From Kryptolebias marmoratus (Eukaryota > Chordata > Actinopteri > Cyprinodontiformes > Rivulidae), in assembly GCF_001649575.2 (NCBI RefSeq), contig NC_051430.1:20131605-20195604 (forward strand): DNA of 64,000 nucleotides, written 5' to 3'. Positions 1 through 11,044 of the stretch are shown one piece after another. The notes beneath the pieces were generated by a model. The model was given only the letters and a program-made list of their open reading frames with translations. It did no database searches and was not told the origin of the DNA. The position numbers and the translations under genes are program-made. Every line of letters begins with the position of its first letter. Position 1 is the stretch's first letter.

Positions 1-581
1 ATTGTTACAATTTTGCAGGGTAAGACAGCATATTTTCAAGTTTCTACAACTTCTTTTGTAATTAATATTGACATATTTGTTTCAAATTATCAATGTTAAA
101 CAAGGTTTTAAAATCAGGTTTTTTTGTTATTTATTTACAGATGTTTCAGTCAGATTCTAAACTTTAATAAAAAACAAACAAATACAAAAGCTGTAAAACT
201 TATATAACTCAGATACTGAAAATGTTTAAAATATGACTGTCATACAAATTGGATCCGAAAGAACAACTTCCTTTTTGTGTTTTTTGTTGAAGATCACCTC
301 TACCTCAGCTGCTGCACTTTGAGGCTAACTTCTCAAATTTCCTGTCATCACATGCTGCACAGAACACAGATGAAACAAAACAGAGGAAAGAGTACGAACA
401 TAACATAAGAAAAATAACATTTTCCACAAGAAATAAGAACCCTGACAACTTGAAGTTTTTTGTAGTGTAAAAGGCTCCATCTAAGGAGTTGCGGCAACGC
501 AGCTCCAGTGGCAATCTGAGTAAAAACAGCAACAAGAAGGTCGAGGGCAGCAGTGAGCAGGGAAAGTTTGTGAAAACTCAC
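1..581 (-). other. Probable intron 1 of the leftmost gene
   Basis: This AT-rich stretch lies downstream, on the minus strand, of the GTGAGT donor that closes the exon at 582-687. Reading frames run on past the donor for a short way and then end. I see no further exon, so the rest of that gene should lie beyond the left edge. Confidence 0.4.
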
Positions 582-687
582 CGTGTCCTTGTGCATGCAG
601 AGAAAACAATCCGAGCAACAGCAGGGGACTGCGGCTCCAGAGGTAGTGAGAGAGGCAGCACTTCAGCCGATCTCCCTGCCCTGGCAT
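582..687 (-). CDS. First coding exon with signal peptide, likely bmpr1b (partial gene)
   Basis: The exon opens with an ATG in a good context (ACC before it, C after) and encodes 35 codons plus one base. It ends at a donor reading CACG|GTGAGTTTTC. The peptide starts MPGQGDRLKCC, has a hydrophobic core SPLLLLGLFSLHAQG, and looks like a secretory signal peptide. The start was chosen as the first ATG in frame, inside a CpG-rich block. The gene runs left out of the window. Identity is inferred: in vertebrates BMPR1B, a BMP type I receptor kinase, follows PDLIM5 in the same orientation, and type I receptors have a short signal-peptide exon of this kind. UNC5C, the next gene in mammals, should face the other way. 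No receptor domain is visible here, so another membrane or secreted protein is possible. Confidence 0.45.
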
Positions 688-1060
688 GGTAAAGTCTGTC
701 GCTCGGCTCGTCTCGTCTTCTCTACGCTCCTCTCTCCTTCAGCGCTCTCCACACGACAGGGACCACCGCTCACACTCACCGCCTCTCCTTCTGAGTGTGT
801 GTGTGTGTATGTTCCAGAGACGAGTGAGAGCAAGAGGTAAGGGGGAGTATCAGGCACGCAAGCCCCTCTGTGAGTCTGAGGGTCCGTCACAATGTGAGAA
901 AGTCCACACAGCCCTGAACATACCAGCATCGACGGAGGCTGCAGCAGTTGGAGCTGAGCGTCCTCCAACCTGGTCTGACGGTAGCAGCGAGGCCAGCTGG
1001 GGTAGAAAGACACAGAGAGAGAGCCAAAAGGGGGAGTTTACTTCACTCTCCTACTAGGGA
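688..1060 (-). promoter_or_regulatory. CpG-rich 5' UTR/promoter block before the signal-peptide exon
   Basis: CpG is frequent from about 690 to 780 (TCGCTCGGCTCGTCTCG and similar), unlike the AT-rich flanks, and the block sits directly upstream of the ATG at 687. On the minus strand there is an acceptor-like CTCAG at about 791 and a possible alternative donor GTGAGTGTGAG at about 778. The exon could therefore either be spliced to upstream untranslated exons or be a first exon with its own promoter. No TATA box is evident. A short TG microsatellite lies at 795-808. Confidence 0.35.
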
Positions 1061-1070
1061 GGGCTGACCC

Positions 1071-1107
1071 ACTCACACACCCATACACACACTCACACAC
1101 ACACACA
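1071..1107. repeat. CA-rich simple repeat
   Basis: An imperfect CACACA tract is broken by T and C. The frames across it are low-complexity and not coding. Confidence 0.7.
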
Positions 1108-1629
1108 TGGAGGGAGGACATGGGTGGAAAGAAAACGGGGGCAGGGAGCAGACAGGAGCAAGATGAGGTTCAGAAAAATGTAGGAGGGTGAGAAGGATAT
1201 CAAAAACAAGCAGAGGGATTCTGAGCTTTGACAAGTTTAAAGATAACTTCCACCTCATTATGTGCATGAATTCTGCAAACAAGGAGCAAGTGGAAAAAAC
1301 AGATCATTGGCAGTTCATGTGTTGATCCGTCCATAGCTAAGAGAAACTTAAGCATTGCAAGTAAGAAGTTTTCAACTGAAAGAACATCACATGACAATGT
1401 TTTTTGAAATCCTGGTGTTTGCTTTCTTCTATTGCAGAAGATCCTTAATTTTTGATTGCAGTCTTTCTCTGCATAACAGCCGACAGACTGAGTCGTGGAT
1501 GTTTGCCCTCATCAGTAACTCAAGTGGTGAAGTTATAAAGGAAAAGGACATAGTTTAAATGTGCTAAACCAAGTGAATCTCAAGTGTTTGTTCTTAGAAG
1601 GCTTAAAGAGCCTGTCCTCAGTGGTTAAA

Positions 1630-2200
1630 GCCTAATGAAGGGGCAGTCCAGACCTTTCAAAGTGGGAATCTGTGGAAAGGTTATGAACATTTTATAAGTT
1701 ACCTGCAATAAATAGCTCTTTGAACCTCAGTATAAAGCAACAGAGTTTAAGTCAGACCAGGTTGATGAGCTAACAGTGTGAATGAGGCCAAGCCCAAAGT
1801 GGATGGGTACAGTTTTAAGACAACTTAAATTTAAAACCACTTAAAGTAATTCATGTAAACTCTATTTTTTAACTTTTATGTGGCCTTAGGTTTCACCTTA
1901 CATGGTTGTTTTGACAGAAATGTAAGGATATTTATGCTGTATAGCCGCAGGCTGCATCAGCTAGCTGCTACTGCTTCTATTTAAAATAGCATAAAAGTGT
2001 AATGTAAAACTAAAGGAAGTAAAACAGTTTATAAAAGAGTATTTGCATCAAATCACAATTTCTTTCTAGATTTCAGTTGGTTTATGATGGCAGCAATCTA
2101 CTTTGGTCTTGGTCCAGCTCAGAGTAGCCATTAACTCATTAATCTGGTCAGAATTAAACTAATTTTCCAAACAGAGGTTGTTTAAAGTAGTTTTATTTAC
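1630..2200. mobile_element. Foldback/MITE-like element with long inverted arms, copy 1
   Basis: The left arm around 1741-1802 is recovered as an inverted copy at about 2100-2162, roughly 70% alike by eye, around a core GGCTGCATCAGCTAGCTGCT. The same order of motifs (GGGCAGTCC, then GTTATGAACATTTT, then the core, then CTACTTTGGTCTTGG) recurs at 58.2-58.7 kb in the same orientation, and part of it recurs at 24.2-24.5 kb. It encodes nothing visible. The superfamily was not identified and the ends are approximate. Confidence 0.55.
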
Positions 2201-3342
2201 AACAGATAAGATATTATTTGTTCATGATTTTTTTTTTTACACAAAACCCAACTTCAGTAGATCTGAACTACAACTTTGAGGTAATGACCTTCAGCTGAAA
2301 CTTGAGAGTTGACTGAATCAGCCGTATGCAAAACAAAATTTTAATCAAAGTGTGTTAAAGTTGGCCTCAGTGATAACTCCAGACTCCACGATCTGGGCTG
2401 GAATTATCCGTCAAAGCCATGTTTTCCCTCTTGGTTGCAGCAAAACTTTTGCTTTGAGCTGCTATTTGACATAAAAACCTACTGAAAACACCTCTTCACA
2501 CAATGCAGAGCTGTTCAGGTGGCTGCCAGAGACACTTTAAAGGAGCTGTTAGAGATTACATCACCCAGCCCTGAGGCTTTCATACTAATAAATAAATGGG
2601 CTGAGACACTCTAATAGACCATTTCCTTTCCAGAGCTATCCTCTTGCCTTTAAGGCATTTGCTGCTGACAAAACTCTGTGTGCATGTGTCTGCTTCAAAC
2701 ACATTGCTTTTAGTATAAAAAAACACTATAGGAGCAGCTGTTTTTTAACATAAAATGCAAAATTCATTAAAGTTCAAACGAATGAGGCAAAATGTTTTTG
2801 TTTTTATGTTAATTGCTCTCATCTGTTGTTTTGTATGCTTTCTTTCTTTCGCTGATGGCTCTCAGGCTCCTCAGTAAGAGGAAGGGAAAAAATACTTTAA
2901 TTAAATAGCACTCCCCTGATACTGCCCCTGTGCACTTTGCAGTCCACACCGATTCCCCTTCTCTGAAGACCTGTCCTGTACAAAATTTACCCTGCAGTAA
3001 CCAAAGATTCTGTAATGTTCAGCACATTGTATAAGAAGTTGTAAAATAATGTTTATTTAAAGTAGCAGTCAACTATTCAAGGTCCACCCAAGGAGAAAAT
3101 TCTTAGCTTATGTACCCTTCTAGGTAAAACGCAGGAATTTCATATATCGTCTCTGCATTAATGTATTTTATTCCTGTAACACACAAACTCAGCTCCTCTC
3201 CTCCTCCACGTCTGTCTTTCTCTCCTCCACTCCTCCTCTCACTCCCCCTTTTCAGTGAACCAGAATGTCATTTCAAGCATGTCTAACCACGGGAAGCCTT
3301 TTAAGAACTGTGACAGCATTTGCCCCCAATCGCTGTGAAACC

Positions 3343-3373
<31 letters not shown>

Positions 3374-5638
3374 TGCGAGTGTGTAAATGTCTGTCTTGAT
3401 TTGCTCCAGAACAGGATATCATATGTAGATTGAGAAGTGACCCCTTTAAAAACAGTTACTTTAAGATATTGTGGGCTGATGCCCCATGACACAGACACAC
3501 ACACACACCAACAAATACTCACATGCACACACACAAACACATGCTTTTCTTCACTAGTGTCACTCTCATGCTGGGTGCATGATGAATGGCTGAGCTTAGC
3601 ACAAGCAAAGGACAAGCAGTAAAGCCAAAAAAAGAAAAACGGAAGCAAACAAAAGGCTGGTGACAAGAAAACCAAAAGGAGAGATCTGACAAGAAAGATG
3701 GGTGTCTGTGTTGGTTTGAAGAAAGAACTTCTGAAGAACCGAGATGATAAATGATGCATGGTGACCTACAGGGGAGAAGTGTAAGAGTTCAGAGGGCACA
3801 GAAAAGGAGAATACAAAGATACAGAGCTCAAATACTGATAAAAGTTTTACTTTAGGGCGAAGATGAACTTGCTATGATGTTTGAATCTTAACCAAATTAG
3901 ACTTTTCCCTAAATGTCTTTCTGTCTTTTGGGTAAAAAGCATTTATGTCATTGTTAAACCTTTCAGATGATACATCCCAGCCAATGCATGCGGTCACAAG
4001 CCAGTCGTCATTCAGTTTAGCAAATTTTAGGCAATGAAATGTAAATTTTGTGGTGAACTTGCATGTCTCCATCATCACTGTGACACAAATTAAAAAAAAA
4101 CAATAACTCAGCTGCAATCTGGGACCCAACCTTTACTAAACTCCTAAAACAAAAATTCAGATTGATTTAAAATAAAACTGAGACTATCTTTAGAATTTTT
4201 ATTTGTTCAGCAGCTCAACTCACCTTTTTGTGGCTCACTTTTAAAAACATTTATCCCTTTTCTCACATGTGAACTGACTAACGGACAGGGGATTAGATTC
4301 ATTTCAGAGAAACACCTCTGTGGCACAGCAGCACATCTGCTAATCCCACCTTCATTCACTGCAGCATGTCTTTAAACTAACAAGCAGTTTAACATAATCT
4401 ACGTTAAACCTGTCTGTTCACTCCTATTCACTGGTGCATTTACATAGCAATCCTTTCTGCCTGAATGCTCTGTGGAACAAGAGAGACACTGTGTAAGGGA
4501 GCTGACTTGTAGATGTGAGTGAGTTATGTGAACAACTTACAGAAATATTTCCTCCAAATACAATCTATTTGCACTATAATCCACTCATCTTGAATGAAAT
4601 CCATACAGTGATGCAATAAGGAAAATTAGTTTTCATGTGAATCACAAATGAGACAAGTCCTTCAGTGCTTTGAAGAGATCACAAAAACCAGTTCACATTA
4701 ACAAGCGCTTCATCACTGATCCTGCTTCAGCATGGTTTCAAAGAAATGAAGGAAATGAGTAGGAATCAAAACTAATAAAAAAAATCTGCAACAGGCTAGC
4801 ATAATGTTGAATACTTTGCTGTCAATAACACTTGCAATAAACATTTTTTTTCTCGTTCCCCACTTCACCATCTGCCATCACAACACCATAACACACTCCA
4901 TGTGTGTTAGCATTTCAGCCACTTTCTTCTAAAATGTGTGTGCGCATTAAGGTCAGCAAGATGTCATCTGATTGGCCAAATATATTATTACCATGCAGAG
5001 GGTGGATACATGGCACCTGGAAATATAATACGATACAATTTATTACAGCACAAGCAGTCCTTTGTGAGAATGGTATCGAGCACATTAATATTCAGACATC
5101 AATAACATTTTTTTTATCTCCACAGATATACAAATAAGAATGACTCTACGACACTGTGCAAAAGTCTTCAGTCAGCTTTCATTTCCTGAATTATTATGCT
5201 CAAACTGGAACACAGAGTTAGAAAAGCATCAAACATTAAGCTATGATGTGCAGAACAATTCAGTGGCTTTGTGTGCGTTTTTATGGACAGAGTTGTAACT
5301 TCGTTAAAGGAAACTAGGTCACATTTTGTCAATGCGGACACATTCTTATAAAAGGAATCATGAGTCATTGAACTTCTATGTTTTTAGCATCATTTTATCA
5401 CCTTCTGATGATAAAAACAAAAGCTGCAACAGGCTGTCTAACATCTCAACATCCTATCCCTGGACAAGTCTGTGCAGTTCTAATCTTTTATTGAAGATAC
5501 AAGTCGGGGGTTTCCAAAAAAAGGCTAGAAATTACTGACATAGCACATGTTTATTTGAGTGCTTGATTAGTTGATGGACTGTTTGATAGAGTACGGTACT
5601 CTATTATTAAATTATTTAAAAGTTGCAGCCCTAATCCC
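2201..5638. other. Non-coding stretch
   Basis: No reading frame here looks like a gene. There are TG and CA microsatellites at about 3344-3376 and 3494-3530; the 152-residue minus frame over them is HTHTHT low complexity. The CTGTGCAAAAGTCTT motif at about 5156 resembles a common fish repeat end. On position it would belong to the intergenic region or a 5' intron between pdlim5 and the leftmost gene. Confidence 0.5.
3344..3376. repeat. TG microsatellite
   Basis: A run of GTGTGT with one GGGT interruption is followed about 120 bases later by a CA run on the same strand. Confidence 0.8.
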
Positions 5639-5810
5639 ATGTGTTTTGCAGATCAAGAGTTGATGGTCACCTCATCACCTCATTTCTGCTTGGCCTTCAG
5701 AGGAGTCGGACGCTTCTGCTCTTTCTCCCGAACCCGTCCCTCCCTTCCTGCTTTGCAAGCATTTTTTTCAAGCCTTTCTTCTACCTATCATCCGAATAAC
5801 AAAAGGAACT

Positions 5811-6224
5811 ATGGATTTGGTCAACTGGTCTCTGAACGGAATCGACACTATTTTTTCCACGTTGAGATTGGAGCGAGGGGAACGCAGCTGTCCCAGTGGA
5901 ATGGTGGCTGCCGGACGGGTTGCTGGTTCCTGGGGCTGGAACCTCATCTGTTTGGCTCCTCTTTCCATTGAAGATGTTGAAGATCTATACATATTTGGTT
6001 TTATGATAACTGGATTCCTGCTGTTTGGCTGTGGAGGTATCCTGGCTTATCGGAAATTGAAAGCGATCCTGACAGCAGTTCGGGCCTGTGAGAAGCTGTC
6101 AGGAACCATGGATGGCATCTCCCGTACTGGGAACACACAGACTCAGATGTTGGGGGAGATAAGTCGCAAACTGGACGTGATTCTGACGAGAATTGCTGTT
6201 CAGCAGCGTGCCCGTGAGGAGTAG
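5811..6224 (+). CDS. Orphan 137-residue single-pass membrane protein ORF inside the retroposed unit
   Basis: The ATG has A at -3 and G at +4, and the frame is open for 137 codons to TAG. The N-terminal half (MDLVNWSLNGIDTIFSTLRL, then a GERSCPSG loop) is mildly amphipathic. Around residues 58-80 there is one strong hydrophobic segment (IFGFMITGFLLFGCGG), followed by a basic stop (AYRKLKA). The C-terminal 50 residues are hydrophilic and probably helical (ISRKLDVILTRIAVQQRAREE), possibly a coiled coil. It has no zinc knuckle, RNA-binding, endonuclease or reverse transcriptase motif. I do not recognise the family. It may be a protein carried by a repeat family or a retrocopied gene. The intact frame suggests recent insertion or constraint. 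Confidence 0.55.
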   Translation: MDLVNWSLNGIDTIFSTLRLERGERSCPSGMVAAGRVAGSWGWNLICLAPLSIEDVEDLYIFGFMITGFLLFGCGGILAYRKLKAILTAVRACEKLSGTMDGISRTGNTQTQMLGEISRKLDVILTRIAVQQRAREE

Positions 6225-6435
6225 ATTACACCCTGGTGAAGTTCCAGACTGAGGGAGAGGCGAGGAGGACATGAAATTCGGATCATTCGGCTTTTTTTCT
6301 TCGTCCCCACAGAGACACAGTTAAGGACTCAAAAGCAACAGTTACCCCAGGTTGCTTGCTTCCAAAATAATTATGTTTATCTTTCGGATTCCCAGCTGTT
6401 TGACCGTGGTTATCGGCAGTAATCAAAACTTCCCG

Positions 6436-6488
6436 GGATGATACGTCATTAAAAGGCCTGACTCACCCACTCCCTCCCCGTATCATCC
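6436..6488. repeat. 10-bp inverted repeat next to an unresolved base
   Basis: GGATGATACG at 6436-6445 is exactly inverted as CGTATCATCC at 6479-6488, with a 33-base loop. The only N in the window follows at 6490. This lies in the 3' UTR of the retroposed unit. Confidence 0.7.
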
Positions 6489-6892
6489 GNAAAACATATA
6501 AGAGGCATTTAAAGCTCACAATTAGTCCTTTCAAGCATCATTTTCAATCACCGGCTCCGCTGCATCCTACCCCAGCACCATGTGTTTTTACCCAAGCCCC
6601 CCACCCTCCTGCCAACTTGCACTGAGCGAGCGGTTTTTTAAGCGTATGCTCCTGTGTTTCTGAGTAAACATAGGGTCAAAGTCTTTTTTTAGCTCATCCT
6701 TCCTATTGTGTCTTTCTCTTCCAAACTGCAAAAGGTAGCGCGAGTGTCTTGCGAATGACCTGAACTCCTGTTTAACCCATGTCTGTAACGTATGTCCTTC
6801 TCCTGAACAGAGTGTTCTTAACTGTAATTTCGTTCTGCACTGCATTTCTGATGTTGTGTGTGAATGACAATAAAGCTGATTCTGATTCTGAT

Positions 6893-9790
6893 CATGAACA
6901 TTCACCTCCATGGTCTATTTGGATAATTAGATGACTACTAACCCTAAAAAATAAGAACACTTTAACCTGAATTTCATCACAACATGCAATAAAGAGGAAA
7001 CAGATCCAAAGGAGAGAAGGTATTACACCTCACCTCAAATTGAAACCACACATTTCCAAACTTCAAGATTAATGTTTTCTCCAAGCTGCATGCCAGACGA
7101 TCAGGGGGTTTCAGTATTACCCTAAACCTCACCTGAACCAGAAAATGGGCATACAACTTTTGCTTCCAAAGTACAGTCAAATCCCTCAACAAGACTGAGT
7201 AAAAGATGTCTGTCTTAGAAACAAAATTAACACAAAATACACAAACACACACATGCAAACACATACAAAGGAAGGTGTTGAGCTATTTAAACTGGTAATG
7301 GGTTTTACAGCTTGTTATTACTCACTATCATTTTACAACCACCGTAAAATCATCGACAGGAATGGATGCAGTTAGGATGAGGTACAAGAAAACTCAGAAA
7401 TCCAGCTCTGTGATCATGACATTTTAAATATCTGAATTACTTTTTTACTGCTGAAGTTTATTTAAAAAAAAAAAGAAAGACTGAGTTTAGAATCAAGTTA
7501 GATGGCAAAAATTGTTTCCTGTAGTCTGATATTTCTGTTATTACTAGCGTAAAGGTACAAAGTAACTATTAAAACAGTGTGGCGAAATAATTAGAAATTA
7601 GAATGTGTGCTTTATGTATTTCTTTAGTCTTAAAAAGCTCAAATTAATTTACCCTCTTTATTATCAGGCCTGAGAGATGGAAAGAACTGACTGGCCAAAA
7701 GGAAGGAATGTTAAAAATGGAATGCTAAAGTAGAAACGAAAACAAAAGACAGTTCCTGAGTGGGAGCTGAAGAAGAGTGAGCTGTCCCACCTGCTCTGTG
7801 GGATCTTTCCCTGCCTACTTTGGTGATTCATAAATCAACCTTGCAGATACCGAGGATCACAATCTGCAGCCACCCACTCACATTTTTCTGTACCCCACAG
7901 TGTCTGCCCCCTGGCTGTCTGTCCATCTGGTCCGAAGCTGGACCATTCTAAGCCAAACGCTGATGATACCCCCCTCCATACAGCCTCACAGCAGGGAAGA
8001 GCCACTGTGGAGCTGCATGGACAGAGTCAAACTGTCTACAGTTCTAACTGTGTCTGCTGTGGTGATACTACTGTCTGTAAAAGAGACTGGAGCAGGGCAG
8101 CTGCAGTCGTTGATTCATCTATATGGATGCTTTTTTATTATATCAAACACACTTGTAAATAATGAACATTTGTCTGGACGTTGATGTTAAATTATTCTCA
8201 GTGTCCTGGCAAATCCACCTTGAAAAAAAATATAAAAGGATTGTTCTGGAAATATTAAATCAAAATCCTAAATTGAATCTCATTAAATTGTTTTAAGACA
8301 ATTTTAAACAAGTCTAAACATGTCAAGGTTGTGCAAAAAAAGCCCATAATAATTTAGTGGTAAAGGGTACAGAATCCTCCAAAGGTATAATTTATTTTCT
8401 TCCAACATTTTCTTTTGTTGAACAGATTGTTGCAAATAGTTTCTACAAGAGAAGCTTTTTTGTGCATTTCATAAATGCTTCAATTACATTATTACTGTGA
8501 AAGGGTGGGGGTATTTTACAGAATTAATTTATGGTTTGTAGAATTAAAATAAATAAATAAAATTAAAAAGGATACATATAGAGGAAATGGAAGAAAACAT
8601 TTTGAGAAAGTCTGGGCATTGTACAGTTTAGGTACTGGAATTGTTTTTTGAGTAAACAAAAGCGTAATTTTTATCATAATTTTAGGGGATGCAATGTCTA
8701 TAACAACAATTGGGTCTTTGTGTCTTTAAACAAGGGGTTCAGCACAAACATGATTTGCTGTTTTCAAGAATTCTTTGAAATGTGCAATGAAAATCAGATT
8801 TTGAAATCTGGATTTAAATTTCAAATGAATTGTAGCGACTAAAGAAGCCTCAGTTTTCTGAACTGAATGGCAGCTTACTGAACTCCTGCTGGCAGCACTT
8901 AAATAAGCTGTGAAGGAGGCACATGCCTGTCATGAGGCAGAATAATTGCACATCAAGTGGTGTTGTTGTTGAGTTGTCACTGGCAGCATTTTGAAGCTAC
9001 TGTTAAAATAAAAAAGATCATCTGGCTGCTAAATATTAGTACTAAACAAGTGGCGCCAAGCAATTTGTCTGTAACAATTTACCTACATAATTGAACATCT
9101 GAAGATGTATTTGCATCTGCCATATTTTTAATAAGCATTGGCACAAACACTTGTGTAGTTCTGGTAATTCCAATTAACTAACTTGGTTTTGACCTTAGAC
9201 TGTGGGACCTCACTCTAATATGAGTTACACGTGTTTCTGGGGCCAAACTGTACCTCAAGCCAAGAATAGTGCAGCCTAATAAAAGCACTCAGTGTTGGTT
9301 GCTGTGTGATAGATGTGGAGTGCCAACAAATTATCTGAAAAATGAACCAACCTGACTGTCAAAGTTGAGAGAAGAAACGAGAAAAGACCAGATGAAAAGA
9401 AGAATCCCTGTGTTACTTGTTTAGGGCCAAACAGCAAGGTGACACCAGGGCCAGAACCTGACCTACAAACCTTCTGTGAACCCAACACCTGCAACACATG
9501 AATTCACACTGACACAAAGACATGTACATTAGCCCACACATACAAGTACAAACCACTAAATTAGTCACACTTTGTTGCTCATGACACCTCTTCTAGACCT
9601 GTCAAAAGGCCACAGTTTGACCAACTGATAACACCATCTGGTAGGCAAAACACTGCAGCTTTGTAGGTGTTCTTCCTCATAGACTTTACTAAACAATTAG
9701 TTACATTCTGTCAGGGACAGGATTAGTTTTCCTGAGTACTTCAAAGGAGAGTAGTAGAAGACAGGCTACAAAACAGAGGTTAGGATGATG
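6893..9790. other. Non-coding stretch
   Basis: I see no convincing gene. At 8017-8100 on the plus strand an ATG begins a hydrophobic peptide (MDRVKLSTVLTVSAVVILLS) that resembles a signal peptide, but no good donor follows it. The rest is AT-rich with short frames only. Confidence 0.45.
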
Positions 9791-9792
9791 GA

Positions 9793-9870
9793 AGAAATAA
9801 AACAGGCACTTAAGAATAAAGAGGATAAATAAGAATAAATGAAAAGTCAATGCAAAAAAAAATGTGAAGA
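9793..9870 (+). repeat. Dispersed repeat, matches 14153-14226
   Basis: AATAAAACAGGCACTTAAGA, then AAATAAGAATAA, then GAAAAGTCAATGCAAA appear here. The same string order, with a few changes, appears at 14153-14226 in the same orientation. Two copies 4.3 kb apart imply a local duplication or a repeat family. Confidence 0.55.
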
Positions 9871-10139
9871 AACTAATAATAAAGAAAGTTATTCAAAATA
9901 AGTTTAAAAAGATGTACACAAATGTAAATCTTTCTTTTCAAATCAATTTAACAGCAGTAATAACATTAACATTTTTTGTGAAGTATTACCATGATTCACC
10001 AATGTTTTTATAATTAATGTAATTTGTCTGAAATCAGCATTATAAATGGATTGTTAATGCAGAATTATCTATGACAAATGATGAAATTACTCACTAGTCT
10101 GTATTGTAAGTTTGTATATGATTAAAGCAATAAAATGTT

Positions 10140-10180
10140 CCTATTTAAACATTGTTAGGATTTAGCCAGCTAGCAAGCTG
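10140..10180 (+). repeat. AGCTAGCAAGCT repeat, copy a
   Basis: TTAGGATTTAGCCAGCTAGC followed by AAGCTGCTGAT recurs with small changes near 11047-11080 and 11250-11300. Copies a and c also share the preceding ATTTAAAC. The family is unknown. Confidence 0.5.
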
Positions 10181-10334
10181 CTGATCTAGTAACAAGTTAG
10201 CTGTTAGATTGAATCATCCTAAATGTTAGGCCTAACTGCATTTTACTTGTTTTTCACTTACAACCAATATTTTTTTTTAAATTTCAAATGAATAAATGAG
10301 TAGTATTTGTTCTTAAAGCAATTTGAATGTTACC

Positions 10335-10559
10335 TTATAAAGCAGGGGTGGCCAACCCTGGTCCTGGAGGGCCACTATCCTGCATGTTTGACTTGTTTCT
10401 CTGCTCCAACACACCTGATTTAAATCAATGGGTGATTAACAGGCTTCTGCAGAACATGAGGTAATTTAACCACAGAATCAGGTGTGTTGGCGCAGAGAAA
10501 CAAGGTAAACACGCAGGATAGTGGCCCTCGAGGACCAGGGTTGGCCCCCTGTTATAAAG
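10335..10559. mobile_element. hAT-type MITE, complete, with 8-bp target duplication
   Basis: The element spans 10343-10551 (209 bp). It starts CAGGGGTGGCCAACCCTGG and ends with the inverted form GGTTGGCCCCCTG; the arms match for about 45 bases with few changes. The perfect 8-bp direct repeat TTATAAAG flanks it at 10335-10342 and 10552-10559. An 8-bp duplication and CAGGG ends are typical of hAT elements. There is no coding capacity. It belongs to the common fish repeat whose end reads CCCTGGTCCTGGAGGGCCAC. Confidence 0.85.
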
Positions 10560-10589
10560 GATATGTCTTAGTCACTGACAATAATAAAG

Positions 10590-11040
10590 ATAGACAAAGC
10601 ATCTCCGCTTCCTCCTGTTCTTCAAAGTTGAAGCCAAAATGTCAATTTTTCAGTGCCACCATGTTGTATTTTAGGCTGTGCACATAGGATGTGTGTACAC
10701 TTTATACAAAAGTTCCTCCTACACACCCTCCCAACACTCTAAGACACTGTGGCACTGTCAATCGCAGACTAACATGAGACTTTTCTCAAACAATTATTTG
10801 AAACTAAACAAGTTTTAAAATGAAAATTTGAACATATAGTAGCAAGGTAAGAGCTACATTGATTAGCAAAAATCAACAGCTGAAAAAAAATAATCTGAAG
10901 TGCATCTTTTGTTTTTAGTGAGGCAGATGTCCCGTTGCTTCACATGGAGGGGCGGGACTTAAAAACTTTACTGCTGCTAGCCACTGGGGCCGCTTGTCCA
11001 TGGTGGCTTCAACTTCCAGCTTCAGGTCCTCTCTCTAGTT
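10590..11040. mobile_element. Possible inverted-repeat element
   Basis: AGTTGAAGCC at about 10626 is inverted as GGCTTCAACTTCCAGCTTC at about 11006, and weaker similarity extends on both sides. Motifs of this type (GAAGTTGAAGCCACCATG) occur in fish DNA elements. The ends and family are uncertain. Confidence 0.35.
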
Positions 11041-11044
11041 ATAG

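Larger units (their letters stand above)
5640..6892 (+). mobile_element. Retroposed-looking unit with one ORF and a TTCTGA-repeat tail
   Basis: The unit is GC-richer than its surroundings. It holds an intact ORF (5811-6224), then a long 3' UTR, AATAAA at 6869-6874, and ends with a short GATTCT repeat (6875-6892). That ending (TTTCGTTCTGCACTG...AATGACAATAAAGCTGATTCTGATTCTGAT) is the type seen on many teleost non-LTR retroelements and their passengers. No reverse transcriptase is present. The left end was placed by eye near 5640-5700, and I found no clear target duplication. It may be a non-autonomous element or an old retrocopy of a cellular gene. Confidence 0.5.

Noticed and set aside
3301..3759. 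152-codon minus-strand frame
   Set aside because: It is built on TG/CA microsatellites (HTHTHT) and has no recognisable domain.
5639..5971. 110-codon plus-strand frame overlapping the orphan ORF
   Set aside because: It is an alternative frame of the same unit, with no Kozak support, and the 137-codon frame has the clear membrane segment.
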